From NCBI GenBank assembly GCA_013368375.1, contig JAACJP010000035.1, forward strand, positions 186,001 through 250,000: a stretch of 64,000 bases of DNA, given 5' to 3'. This document shows positions 11,531-23,016 of this stretch, piece by piece. This DNA comes from Tricholomella constricta (lineage: Eukaryota; Basidiomycota; Agaricomycetes; Agaricales; Lyophyllaceae). Every line of letters begins with the position of its first letter. Position 1 is the stretch's first letter. Under the pieces are notes generated by a model. The model was not told where the DNA came from. It saw only the letters and a program-made list of their open reading frames with translations, and made no database searches. A program made the translations under genes and the position numbers.

Positions 11531-11701
11531 TTGATTCCAAGTTAGCTTTTGCTATAGATACAATCCAATCCAGAGGTGCAAAAATAAAATATATGAAAAT
11601 GCAGAGAGAAATGCGAGAAGTGTGATAGCAATGGAGACGAGTGAATGGAGAGATGGGAGAGGGCGGAAGGGGATTTGTCAATTTGTTCAATGAAGGGAAT
11701 G

Positions 11702-12798
11702 TTATCCAAGCATGGACGTGATGTCCATTTCCTTCTGTGGCGCATCGAGAGATGCCCGCTGAACATCGGACGCGAAGCTTCCAGCTTCGAGATCCTCCAT
11801 CACATCCCACCTGTCCTTGTTGGACGGTTTCCAACAAGCCGGCCGCCACCAAGGTATGGAAGGGCCCTCAGGAAATTCTTCTCCTACAAGCGTTGAAGAG
11901 CGGCTGAGGATCTGGACGTCCGATAACGATGATTCTAGATCTCGTTCGCCCAGCCGTTGCTCCATGGATGAAGGCGGGTTAGCCTTCCCTCGACAGAGGT
12001 GATCCAAAAGCCAATTCTTCAACGATCACATGGCGCACAGAGAATGGTTGAGGGACGGGATAGATGACGACGAGGGTAACTTCAGATCATCTATCAGGTG
12101 CCATGAGCGACCATGCTAAGCATGGAGGGGGATGTCATACCAAGGTCAGGACTTGACGATGGTTCCATGACTTGAGAGCGGCCTGGGAGTAGCGTCAATA
12201 CAACCGCGACGGTAAGAGCTGCGAGGAAGACATACCGGACGCATCTTCACCGCGGGTCCTCAAGGACAAATCTGATATCAGATCCATGAGCGATGCATCG
12301 AGCACTGATGTGTTTCCACTGCTTGCGGGGTTCTGAGCACTGATGCGACGCTCCCTTTCTTCCTGGCTGGCTGTGAGGATGTCGTTTCGGAAATTCTTCA
12401 GGTCTCTCGAGAGACTGTCGATCCTGTTCGTGTTGAATTTGAACTTGATGCACGAGCGGATGAATTGCGAAAGGGACAAGGTATTGTATTTAGCGGTGCG
12501 GAGGACATCTCCCACGACTTGATACCTGCACCTCAACTTAGTTACAAGAAAACAACAGAGACCAGATCGAGGGTTACCGTTGTAATTTGGCGCCGGCTTC
12601 AGTGGACATCTTGGAAGGCAACAGGCCTTCTGCGATTGCGCTGCTGTAGATTTGTTTGGTATCGACGAGCAGTTCATCGAAGTATTCAATGAGCGCTGCC
12701 GGGGTGTGGTACTTGATATAGATGATGAAAGGAGACAAGAGGGTAAGAAAACTTATCCCTGCTGTGATGTAGCTGAGGGCAGTGTCACTGGAAGGCAT
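11702..12798 (-). pseudogene. Membrane protein of unknown family, copy 3, nonsense codon
   Basis: Same exon plan as copies 1 and 2: 12798-12578, 12525-12236, 12182-12141 and 12090-11702, all with conserved lengths and phases. A TGA at 12026-12028 replaces the TGC cysteine codon of the conserved block that reads CSL(R/K)HWL in the other copies. Translation would stop after about 205 residues and lose roughly 107, including the tryptophan-rich C-terminal block. The rest of the frame after the stop is undamaged, so the mutation is recent, or the truncated protein is still made, or the base is an assembly error. The N-terminal helix is intact. Confidence 0.7.
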
Positions 12799-12960
12799 TG
12801 GGGAAAACAAGGAAGCGGTGCGTTAAGATATTTCGGATAGACATTATAAGCAATTTCTTGAGCAACACGAGGCTTTAGTGTGCCGGCAGAGTTTCCTTAT
12901 AATAAAGGACGTTAGTTGCAATCACGGAGGCAGAATCAAGTCGACTTATGTAATCTGTCA

Positions 12961-12977
12961 TGATCGTGATTCGATCA
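12961..12977. promoter_or_regulatory. 17-bp palindrome in bidirectional promoter, copy 3
   Basis: TGATCG, spacer TGATT, CGATCA, 61 bp before the kinase ATG at 13038. Same half-sites as copies 1 and 2 although flanking sequence differs. Confidence 0.5.
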
Positions 12978-13037
12978 GGCTGTGCTGCCTCGCGGTTGCA
13001 GTGAGGTCCGGAAGACTTTTCTTCTACTTTGAAGTGT

Positions 13038-14464
13038 ATGGCGTCCAAATTGCTGCCACCCTCTGCCGCTTCGAAGTACCCTGGATCTTCATCTCCAACG
13101 GCCACATCTTCATCAAACCGACCTGGTTCATTACCACATGATCTGGCAATTGAAGCCCGGCAACTGTACCAATTCGAGACTGTCCTCAGTGAACACGAAG
13201 CCGCTTGGCGCGACCGTTACTCATTCCTACTCTCGAGAGGATATAAACTACGCTACAGGTACGAACCAGGCTGGAGTCCATCATGGGTGAACATCGACAT
13301 CGACCCTGCGTATTGTGACGATGCCATCGACACGGTTGTACGTTGAGCAATGCATTTCATTTGTTCACATGTTGAGATCTTCCGCAGCTACCGATGGTAC
13401 TGGATGCTACACGACTATCGGATGGGGCCATTGTGTGTATCAAACGAATTGATCCAAAGCAAATCACCGACGAGGTGAAGATTGCGAAATACCTTGCATC
13501 TCTTGAGTTGTCCCGCGACCCAAAAAATCATTGCGTTGCCATCTGGGATCACTTCAAGGACCCCATCCTACCGAAGGTTGAATTTATTGTCATGCCGCCG
13601 CTTAGACGGTACGCCGATCCAGAATTTGGTGCAGTCGGTGAAGTCGTCGATTTCGTCACTCAATTAATTGAGGTATCTGCCTCCATCTTGATTACCTTGC
13701 GCCGTCCCTGACTTTGAGTAGGGTATGGAATTCATGCACAAACATCTTGTTGCCCATGGGTATGATCTTAGTTGTCTGTTCATTTTTTTTCAACTAACCG
13801 TACTCGAGCAGCGACCTGACCACTCAAAATATTATGATGGACGCAAGCCCGATTCTTCCCTCCGGGTGGCATTTTGTCGCACACAACTGTACACTAGACG
13901 GCGTGACACCTATCTCACCACTCGCCCGAATTGATTATCCTGTTCGTTACATCATTATCGACTTCGATTGTTCCGTTCGACTCTCCCCAGGCCAGCCTCA
14001 CCTAATAACAAACTTTGGGGGTCGGGATGGTGACCCTCCGGAATACAAGAGCCGTGATCCCTACGACCCTTTTAAAATAGACGTCTTCACGCTGGGCAAT
14101 GTATTCTTTAAAGATTTCTACAAGGTACGACGATCATTAAATTCCCAACACTGCTTAACGTTGGAGCTATGCCCAGATATACGAGGGGCTCGATTTTCTT
14201 GCAGGTCTGATTGATATCATGAAAGCACCCAATTTCCGGCAACGGCCTGACGCCGAGACGGCGATGAAATACTGGCTGAACGTGAGATCACGTATCGACG
14301 TCGGCCGCGCGCGCTGGCGGCTTCAGAAGCGGAACGAAACGCTAGGAGAGCGCGTTGTGTACGGTGCGGTCGCCTTTGCTCGAGAGGGCGTTCACAGGAT
14401 GAAGCACATGTTGTCTGGCGAGGTACGCAGCGACTCGAAGGCTTGTACGATGTGGTCAAACTAA
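13038..14464 (+). CDS. Protein-kinase-like protein, copy 3 (five exons)
   Basis: Exons 13038-13337, 13388-13672, 13722-13759, 13812-14124 and 14177-14464 give 407 residues in frame, with exon lengths matching copy 2 except for one extra codon in exon 1. The motifs VCIKRID, HGDLTTQN, DFD and DVFTLG are all present. Exons 4 and 5 are almost the same as in copy 2. The first exon differs more: LYQFETVLSEHEAAW replaces WYQFQTVLSNHEAAW. No inactivating change was seen, although its divergent partner (11702-12798) has a nonsense codon. Downstream similarity to unit 2 ends near 14630, so the kinase relic and E spacer are missing here. Confidence 0.82.
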
Positions 14465-14630
14465 GTCAACCTCCTGAACAGGGACATAGAGTCTACTGGT
14501 CATGAAACGGCATACGCCCTTGGATGGTGTATGGAACGACCCAAGCAGGAGCTTGGCTTGCTTTTCTTTTCTTTTCCAGAGAGGTGTCGTCGTGTCACCG
14601 CTTGGAGGAAAAATATAAAACAAGTGTTTG

Positions 14631-15514
14631 ATAATCCGCACGTAGTTTGGGGATTCTCGGTACAGAATCCAGAAGCGAGAGCGGAGAGTGTATCCTTGGA
14701 CTTCGACGTCGATGGGCCAAGGCAAACACGTTGGTTCCAGGTGTAAAGAGACTACGAACTTTATCCGATGCACGCACGCAAATGTAATTCAGTTTCGATA
14801 TGTCTGGCGCTGCCTATGGATGGACGGATATATGGACGTATTATTACCCGGAATGTTGATGTTGCCTTGTCGACTCTAGATGAGAGAGGACTGTTTTCGA
14901 TCGCTACTGCAAGGTCACTCACTCAATGAGTAGTACGTTGCACGTACCGGCGCCGAAAGTTGATGAGGTGATGGAGTCGGATTGACGTCTGAAGGCAGTG
15001 CCCTTTTGATATACATTTAAGCACATCAAGTGGCAGATCAGCGATGGTATGGTTTGCGGCCTTGCTCAAACTAGGACGCCCAACCGCAGGATCATACCGC
15101 TCAGGTCGGATTGGTTATTTCTCACGAACACTTGCTCCATACGTTTTGACGGTTATCTTCAAATCGTTTCTTGGAGTCTGGTACCGAGTTCATGCATTCC
15201 ATGGGCGCCTGCAAGCCAGTATACTAGAGCCTTCCTCCGATCAGTTTTCACAATCGCGGGAACGTTCTACTGATACAATTCTAGGTTTTTAGCCTACTTC
15301 CAGGATCTCCCTCTCTCCTGATTTTTTTCAGTGACCTCGAATGAAGGCTGCCAGAAATCCTTACCTGAAAAGAAGAACGTCACTTGTACTGGCGGCTACT
15401 GAGTGCCTTGCCGCCGTGGTAACCACTCAACACGAGTCATATCTTGTGCCTCTGATGGACGAGGACTCCCAAGCCGTCGAGAAGTGACTGCGTTGTACTG
15501 CCCCCAACAGTCAC
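14631..15514. other. Intergenic, no gene recognised
   Basis: Unique DNA after the repeat block. Overlapping open frames of 74-82 codons at 15044-15292 have no recognisable motif, start context or intron support. Nothing else can be supported. Confidence 0.5.
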
Positions 15515-15527
15515 TATATATATATAG
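15515..15527 (+). promoter_or_regulatory. TATA-like AT repeat
   Basis: TATATATATATAG tract ending about 27 bp before the ATG at 15554. If it acts as the TATA box, the 5' leader would be very short. Confidence 0.4.
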
Positions 15528-15553
15528 CTAGCGCTCATTCCTTTATCAAACAC

Positions 15554-16477
15554 ATGACTATGGATCCATACTTCGATGAGAAGAACCTCACAATCGCATT
15601 CGAAGAAGACGTTTATACCTTGGTCGAGAACCACGGCATATACCGCGCACGATCTATCTTCAAATCGCGCGAGGCGCCAGCAGGGGCCCACTCTGAGCCT
15701 CTCGTATCCGATGAGCCCGACTACCTCGTATCAGAGACGGAAATATCCAACTCTTACCTCTCTGCCACGCTCTCCACGATCCAACCTCTGGATGATCGGA
15801 GATCCCTTCTTACCCTCATCATCGCCTGCCATCCCGCACCTGGGCGACGCTTCGTGAATGCAACGATAACGTGGCGAATATCATCTCCACCCACACCACC
15901 AGCACATGGCCCGGCGAAGCCGACAGGCCACACGCCTGCCCCCAAGATCGTCGCACTCGCTCCTCAACACAGCGTTGGTGGATGGACGGAGGAGCAGACA
16001 AAGCTTATTTGGGGGCTGTCAGTCCCCTTGGAGGTTGGTTTCGCGGGTGCCTCCGTGGGGATAACGCCTTCGAGGGAGAAAGAGACGCAAAAGGCTGTTA
16101 TGCATGCCATGACGATCATTGGCACGGTGCGGAGTGGTGGGGCACGGGCTACTTGGACGGTGGAAGAAAATAAGAGCAGCCAGAGAGGGATACCTTCGCA
16201 TTTCCAGCTGGCGGTTGTGGTTGATCATAGTGGGCCCTTCGTATCGGATATGGACGTCAAGGCGGAGTTGGGTGGGGGATTGTGGCCGACCTTTTTGCAG
16301 GCGAAGAAGGGGCGAGGCGGAAATGGGCTGCAGCGGGTGATCAATGTCGATACTTGGAAATGCGGGGAGGTTGTATGGGAGCCTGGGGAACTAGGTTGGA
16401 AGAAGTATGTCGCAGGCATGACAGGAGAGGTATCTGGTATCATGCTCGAATTTGGTCAGGCAGTGGTTCGACCTTGA
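15554..16477 (+). CDS. Conserved fungal hypothetical protein, single exon
   Basis: Open frame of 307 residues with no intron, which is unusual for this window. It starts MTMDPYFDEKNL; the second ATG at residue 3 is an alternative start. There is no signal peptide or membrane helix. The centre has a Pro-rich linker (about residues 108-130, TPPAHGPAKP) between two beta-rich-looking parts. The C-terminal part has GLSVPLEVGFAGASVGITPS and LQRVINVDTWKCGEVVWEPG, and resembles a beta-sandwich core. The frame is long, uninterrupted and preceded by an AT tract, so it is very probably a gene. I cannot assign a function. Confidence 0.75.
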   Translation: MTMDPYFDEKNLTIAFEEDVYTLVENHGIYRARSIFKSREAPAGAHSEPLVSDEPDYLVSETEISNSYLSATLSTIQPLDDRRSLLTLIIACHPAPGRRFVNATITWRISSPPTPPAHGPAKPTGHTPAPKIVALAPQHSVGGWTEEQTKLIWGLSVPLEVGFAGASVGITPSREKETQKAVMHAMTIIGTVRSGGARATWTVEENKSSQRGIPSHFQLAVVVDHSGPFVSDMDVKAELGGGLWPTFLQAKKGRGGNGLQRVINVDTWKCGEVVWEPGELGWKKYVAGMTGEVSGIMLEFGQAVVRP

Positions 16478-16817
16478 GGATATGTTACTGGAAGAAATAC
16501 ATTACTATAAACTTGCTGAACAATACTTGAGCGTATGAACCTTCGCAATAAACCCAAAGCTTGAATTTCCTAGTTATCAAGTGGACCACCGCTCGAGGAA
16601 TGGACTGTCCGTGACGGTCGTCGGTACCGGTAAGTAGTCAGGCAACAGCTTTCTTAGTCGTCTTCAGGTCATGTTTTAGTTCGTGCTTCAATTGGCGGAC
16701 GTCATGCGAATGTCGGCGTATCATAAGTTAATAGTAGCCAGGACTCCTGCATAGTTTCAATGGAAGTCCAAGGTCAAATAGACACACAGTACATCCCACT
16801 CAGAAGACATATTTATA

Positions 16818-17255
16818 TCACTCTGGTTTCAAACCTTTGCCACTACCTTTACTCCTCTGAAATATTGAGACTGATGAGCGAGAGCTGAAGGTAGATCCTT
16901 CTGGATTGGAAGGGGTGGTGTGGCTTCTGTAGCAATAGCGGCATAACGTCGCAGCGCAAAAGGGGAATGTCACTGCATAGATAAATAATCCTTTTAGGTA
17001 GGCGATCCGACTCTGCTCTGCCCGTTTCTGTGCACAGAGTCTTTCACGGCGGCGTTCATATGCATCACTGTGATCATGTACCTCTTCAAGACTGTCATGA
17101 ATCACATACATTGGTGGAAGTAGAGCTAAGTCGTGCTTACCAACCACAGTCAGGAAGGGATCGAGCTCGGCTTCGTAGCAGATGATGCGCTCGATGGCGC
17201 CTGGAGGAAAGCTTTGATGGTACACATCAGGCACACACATCTCCTCTTGGTGCAT
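16818..17255 (-). CDS. Small putative membrane protein, 5' end uncertain
   Basis: Frame of 145 residues from an ATG at 17255. A charged segment (HDHSDAYERRRERLCAQKRAEQSR) precedes one hydrophobic, Cys-containing helix (about residues 89-110, GLFIYAVTFPFCAATLC), followed by a Ser-rich tail. A stop lies just upstream in frame. Further upstream on the minus strand, 17510-17360 contains a plausible GTGAGT...CAG intron and an open stretch with QTQDPYIADIQYIAYSK that could be earlier exons, but I could not join it in frame. This could be the last exon of a larger gene. No family recognised. Confidence 0.4.
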   Translation of the reverse strand: MHQEEMCVPDVYHQSFPPGAIERIICYEAELDPFLTVVGKHDLALLPPMYVIHDSLEEVHDHSDAYERRRERLCAQKRAEQSRIAYLKGLFIYAVTFPFCAATLCRYCYRSHTTPSNPEGSTFSSRSSVSIFQRSKGSGKGLKPE

Positions 17256-17855
17256 GACCTGCCATCACGCTCTACATAAGAAGATAAGCCCTGCTAAATG
17301 CAACATGCGACGCACAATGAATTTGTTACCAGGCTGTCCAACACCTATGTTATTTAGACTGAGACTGGCGTTCTCAGGAAGGATTATCTTTGAATATGCT
17401 ATATATTGGATGTCTGCAATGTATGGATCCTGTGTTTGGCGAACAGTTATTCTGCCCAAGCAGTGTGAGCATAGATTTTGCATAGATGGGCAAAAGAAAG
17501 CCTAAACTCACGTCAGCATGGTGTGTTAAGGATAGGAGGGCCTGGGTGAGTATTACGCAATATCCTTTTCAAGTCATACCTATCCTTGATTTCGAGAACA
17601 TCACGCGCCCCATGTTAATTCTCTGATCATGGATGGATGGTCATGATCAGTCATGATCATCAAGACAACCATCCTTGATGTCGGAAGCGCCCGCAACCGA
17701 CTCTCGCCATGAGTCCCATGACGTTGTCCGTGAGTCAACAAGCGCCATGGATGGTCAAACATATCAAAAATGAATTGCATGCGATTTGATTTATAAAGCT
17801 CATGTTTCACTCCACTCAGAACCACCTTTCACCTCATTGACGTTGAAGTCCAAGG

Positions 17856-20110
17856 ATGCTTTCTACTCTCGCTGCCGCTCAATCTTGTCAGACCGTGACG
17901 CTCCCTGAGATTCCAGAGCTTTATGACCCCAACTTCCTGGATGTTCTTATCCCTGCTCGGGAGAGTTCAACGCGTCAGTCTGAACCTGAGCCTACGCTCG
18001 TGGCTGAGACTCCGAGGAACTCCATGATGGAAGCCCTCAAAAGGACCACCCACAAAACACTTACGCAAAATCTCGCACCCACCTACGATTCGACGTTGTC
18101 TCCCACCCTTGACGCGTTCCAGAGTCTGGCAAGTGCCTTCACTGCAGTCGAGTTCAACAAATACCTTGAGGATGCGTGGGCAGAAGATCCTGATTTGACA
18201 CTTCGTATCATCTGGAACATACGCAGCATCCACGATGGTAAAGGTGATAAAGAGCTGTTTTACAAGTGAGTCACCTCATTTAATTTTCGCCATATCAATG
18301 ATAACTAACGGAAGGTATATACAGGGCTTTCGGCTGGCTCTATAACTGTCACCCTCGTACCGCCATCTCCAACCTCCGTTGGCTCGTTGAGCCGGTCTGC
18401 ACTACCCCGAAAAGCAATCAAGGTCTCGCCCATGGTTACTGGAAGGATCTGCTGAACATCATCGCCCTGGCTGCTGTCGATGAACTACATTTCATTGCCC
18501 ATCCTTCGAGCTTTCTCCATGGCTACAGGCAGATGTACCATAACCATTGGTACCATGCACGGAAAGGTGGCAAAAGTCGAGACCCGGCTGCTTGCATCGC
18601 GGCGTCTCTAGCGAAGGATGCCGAGTCCCAAGAGGTGGCCAGGAAGACGCGCGCCGTTGTCGGTGCGCAACGTTACGATAATCTTGTTAAAAAGCTCGCA
18701 CAACCCAAGTTTCGGGCCCTTTACATCGCAGTCGCTCGGCTCTTTTCCGACCGCCTCGCAAAGGACCTTCGTATTCTCGACGAGCTGGACGCTCTGAGTC
18801 CAGATGCGGATCGCGTCCCTCTTCTGAAACAGATCTCCCTCGCCGGTAAATGGGCTCCCACTCCCATGGGTGCGCATGATCGTCACACCAATATCGCAAC
18901 AGCCATTAGTCTTCTCCTTCGTCACGCACAGGCTCCTTCCCGGTACCCATCTGCTCTCGACCAACCTCTAGAACCTATCGAGGCTGCGATCATCCTGAGG
19001 TCCTTTTACCAACGATGGGTCCTTACGCGGCTGCGTTCCGTCTCGGCAGTCCCTGAGCCTCTCATGTCTGCGAACCGTTGGGTCGAGATCAAATACAACC
19101 GCGTGCCTTCAGTCTGCATGAAGAACAACCTGGAGTACTTCTACCAGCACGACCCCTCGAGGTTCCAAGAGTACCTCACGTCTGTCGAGAAAGGGCGGAA
19201 GAAGATCAGCGGAGCGACGCTCTTCCCACACGAGCTTGTCGCGCGGGCCGTCGCGCTCGGCGCACCAGTCGAAGCGGACGAGAACCACGAGTTCAAGAGC
19301 CTAAAGGAGTTCAAGCGGAGTCTCAAGACAATGCAGATCCGCGTTGTCGAGGCGCAGTGGAAGACTCTGATCGAGCGGCTGCGCGAGTCTGGCTCCATCA
19401 ACAACGCGCTTGCCATCTGCGACGTCTCCGGGTCCATGGGCGACCTGGACTACGCAGCCAGAAACTGCAAGAAACTGAAGAACATAGAACCCATCCTGCC
19501 TGCGATCTCGCTCTCGCTCGTCCTCGCGCACCTCGCCAAGGCGCCCTTCACCGGCGGGTTCATCACCTTTTCCGAGCGCCCCGAGTTTGTGCAGTTGGAC
19601 CTTACTAAGCCTTTGCACCAGATGATCGAGACGATGTCCACCTCGCACTGGAGTATGAACACGGACCTCCACGCGGTGTTCTTGAAACTTCTCCTCCCGC
19701 TCGCGGTCAAGAACAAGGTGCCGCAGGAGGAGATGATCAAGCGCCTTTTCATCTTCTCCGACATGCAGTTCGACGAGTGCAGCGGGTCCAGCCGCGACGC
19801 GGCGACGTGGGCCACGAACCACGATGTGATTGAGAGGGCGTACAAGGAGGCGGGGTATGAGATGCCGCAGATTGTGTATTGGGATTTGGCGCAGTTCGGG
19901 ACGGTGGAGGTGCAGGGCGACCGGGAGGGCGTGGCGCTGCTGAATGGGCTCTCGCCGGCGCTGTTGAAGGTGTTCATGGGGGAGAGTGAGGAAGAGTGGG
20001 AGGAGGTGGGGATGGATGGGGAAGTGGAGAAAGAGGTGTTTAACCCGGTCGCTATCATGCAGAAGGCTGTGATGAGGAAGAGCTTTGATGGCCTCGTTGT
20101 TGTCGATTGA
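17856..20110 (+). CDS. DUF2828 / vWA-domain protein
   Basis: Two exons, 17856-18265 and 18325-20110, joined across a 59-nt GTGAGT intron give 731 residues. The sequence matches the DUF2828 family of fungi and plants: an N-terminal region with SIHDGKGDKELFYK and AFGWLYNCHP, a helical middle with WAPTPMGAHDRHTNIA, and a C-terminal von Willebrand A-like domain with the metal-site motif DVSGSM at D503-S505-S507, followed by GGFITFSE, STDLH-like NTDLHAVF and FIFSDMQFDEC. The family is predicted to be a metal-binding vWA/TROVE-like protein; its process is unknown. Codon use in the second exon is strongly C/G-ended, which suggests good expression. Confidence 0.9.
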
Positions 20111-21249
20111 GAGAGCTTTCTAAAGGCTGTACAAAAGTATTTATTTCCCCCGCTCTCTGTACTTACTGTGTACCAGTATTTCATACCCGTCCCTCTTCAT
20201 TTGTACAATACACAATTTAATCAATCCGAATGACCATGGAAAGGCAAGTTTATGACAGGTAAGTCGACCGACATCTCCTCCAGTAATGACCAGGCTCCGG
20301 TGAATGCCAGGCCGTCGCGTGTCTCTCGACAGCGGAACTATTGGACCGAAGCGAATGTTAATAATGGAAAATTGGGAGACGGCCGAAATGCTCTTTGCGT
20401 TGCACCTATCTATCACCGGAACAACATGTGGAAGTTATTATGGAAACAGGTGGATGCCGTCACTGGTTCTGCGTTGTATAGCCGTCGCCCACATGCTCAG
20501 CGCCGCTCAGCGCTCAGCACGCGACCATTCCAATTCATAAATATCTTGACCTGCCAGTGTGAAAGTCATCCGTGGGTTTGCAACGTAGTCACTCACTAAG
20601 CACTGAGCGCTCACCAGCTGTGTACGGCATAAAAAGCAGTTCCGAGTGCCCCGGAGCTCTGCTGAGTGACTGTAACAGTACTACGGATTATTATGATACT
20701 GGGACGTCGGGATGGATGTCCGACACCACAGACCGGATCATCAGTGCGCCATCGACGCTGGAATAAATTTAGACAACCTTAATAAAGAAGTAGCCAAGTG
20801 AAACCAATTGCGAAGGAGCCTCAAGCAAGTACGCTGAATGTTCAAACTGGGCAGCTTCAAGAGATTGGCTAAGATGCCGCGGACGCTGAAAGGTGACATA
20901 TTTGCTTCTATTTACTTGAGAGCTCGATGGTCAACAGCAAGTGCGCGTGTCAGCATCGCCGACCAAGGTCCGACCTCGTCTCTCCCTTGCAAATGTCAAA
21001 GGTTTGTGGAAAGCTTGCAACTCATGTCGTTTTATAGAAACTTCTAATCCGTGCTTCAACCACCTTCAGGTCTCTCGTCACTCGGACATCGTAGCCCCGA
21101 TGCTATCCCGATGAGCTTCGGCACGTTTCGGCCGATAATTTCAGTGCAAGATTCATTGAGTATATATACGAGCCTTCAGCGTCTCACTTGACACAAGTAA
21201 AATCCATTAGATAGAAATAACCATCTTCTATCAGCGCTAATACCTAATA
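20111..21249 (+). other. Intergenic with TATA box for the CoA-transferase
   Basis: No gene recognised. The sequence TATATATACG at 21161-21170 lies about 80 bp before the ATG at 21250 and is a likely TATA box. Short frames at 20572-20766 and 20838-21047 lack any supporting signal. Confidence 0.45.
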
Positions 21250-23016
21250 ATGACCTCCGTCCTCTCGACCCGCACCCTGACCTCCTGCCTCTGTCGTTCG
21301 GGAACATCGCTTAAACCACGCCATGCGTACGAGGGTTGCTTGACGTCCTCTCAGTATGTTGCTAACGATGCCGCAGGACGCTTGCAACCGTAACAGACGC
21401 ACCGAAGAACTTGCCTCTGTCTGGCGTTCGTGTGCTAGAGATGGGACAGTTGATTGCAGGACCCTTTGCTGGACAGCTCCTTGGGTGCGTCGTGTATTAC
21501 CATCGCGTCGCGTCGCGCTTCTCATCGAAGGCTGTTACATCGACTTTAGGCAGTTTGGAGCGGAGGTAATCAAGGTTGAGCCGCCCAGAACTGGAGACCC
21601 CCTGCGCGTCTGGCGCGAACTGGATGTAGACGGTACAAGCCCATGGTTTAGAAGCATAGCGAGAAACAAAAAAAGTGTGGCTATAGATTTAAGAAAGCCA
21701 GAAGGCAGAGAGTGAGTCTTTCGTCTTTGATATAGATATTTCATTGACAAGTCCTCATGCGAATTCTTGCCTTGCAGACTGGTAAAACAACTTGCCATCA
21801 AGAGTGATGTCATCATCGAGAACTTCAAGCCCGGAAGTAAGTCCCACTCGAGAAGTTCTGTAGTATCTCTCTCACGAAATGCTTCTCAGCACTCGAGAAA
21901 TGGTCACTCGGCCCCGCCGATTTGCATCGACACAATCCGTCACTTATATTTACTCGTGTGAGCGGCTACGGCCAAACAGGTCCTTGGGCTCCCCGTCCTG
22001 GATATGCCTCCGTGTGCGAGGCCGAATCCGGCTTTAGGTATATCAATGGCTTCCCGGACGTTGATACGCAGGGACTAGCGGGCCCGCCTGTGCGTCCCAA
22101 CATCAGTCTAGGAGACTCTATCGCCGGTTTACATGCAGCATTTGGCACGGTATGTCGTCCTTCCGAAGTTTTCAGCTTTACTCATCACCCGGAGATAGGT
22201 GCTGGCTTTGTTAGGCAGGCAACGGCATCCTTCAGCGAATCCATCAGGAACAACAGTCGATGTTAGCATCGTTGAAAGGTACGAATGAACTACTGACAGA
22301 CCGTTATTCAACGCCGCTCTAACCTGTTGACACAGTATGTTGAATCTCATGGAAGGCATTATCCCCGAGTACGACCGTAAAGGCAAGGTAATTACGCCAA
22401 CTTCTTCCAATCCTCAAAATGGGCTCCTCAACGCATCTCACAGACGCGAGGACCCTCAGGTTCCTCCGTGACCGGCATCGTCCCAACAAACGCATACCCA
22501 TGCCTTCCCGATCCCTCCTCCCCATCGACTCCCACCTACATCGTCATCGGCGCGAACGGAGACTCGATCTACAACCGCCTCATGCAAGTCGTCGAACGCC
22601 CGGACCTCACCGGGCCTTCTTACCAACAGAACCACCACCGCGTCGCACGGCAGGTCGAGATCGAGGACGCCATCTCGGAGTGGACGCGGAAGCACACTGT
22701 GGAGGAGGTCATTGATGCCATGAACGAAGTGGGCGTGCCCGTTGGCCGGGTGGTTTCGGTGAAGGAGGTCGTGGAAGGGGAGCAGATTCAGGCACGCGGC
22801 GCTGTGCGGGATGTTTGGGTTGGGGGTGATGAGGAGAAGGGCGAGGGTTGGAATGTGAAGATGCAGGGCACGTTCCCAGTGATTGATGGTGTGGATCCAC
22901 AGCCCAGGTGGGCTGGGCCTGACCTTGGCTTCCATACTGATGAGGTGCTCATGGGCGACCTGGGGCTCTCGTCTGAAGCAGTTTCAAATCTGAGGAGTGA
23001 GGGTATCATCGGATGA
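21250..23016 (+). CDS. Family III CoA-transferase (CaiB/BaiF type), mitochondrial
   Basis: Eight exons: 21250-21353, 21377-21484, 21550-21711, 21778-21836, 21890-22149, 22199-22278, 22336-22387 and 22444-23016, giving 465 residues. Intron 1 is only 23 nt as drawn, so the exon 1 junction is the least certain. The N-terminus is Arg/Ser/Thr-rich and could be a mitochondrial presequence. Family III hallmarks are visible: VLEMGQLIAGPFAGQLLG, FGAEVIKVEPP.GDP, DVIIENFKPG, RVSGYGQTGPW, and LGDSIAGLHAAFG, where D220 corresponds to the Asp that forms the acyl-anhydride intermediate in this family. These enzymes move CoA between carboxylic acids; the human SUGCT-like glutarate or formyl/succinyl types are the nearest concept, but the substrate cannot be read here. 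Confidence 0.9.

Larger units (their letters stand above)
6340..14630 (+). repeat. Two tandem 4.7-kb units, inverted copy at 1-5090
   Basis: Unit order on this strand is E, membrane-protein gene (minus), shared promoter, kinase (plus), kinase relic. Unit 2 runs from about 6340 to 11020 and unit 3 from about 11020 to 14630, where the relic is missing and similarity ends in unique DNA. Kinase start codons are 4,679 bp apart. The window's first 5.1 kb is the same unit in the opposite orientation. Exons, introns and promoters are all copied, so this is segmental DNA duplication, not retroposition. No terminal repeats or transposase were found. Confidence 0.85.

Noticed and set aside
17630..17680. 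Palindromic TGATCA-rich stretch with CATGATCA repeats
   Set aside because: Short, unique in the window and without any link to a gene; could be chance in low-complexity DNA.
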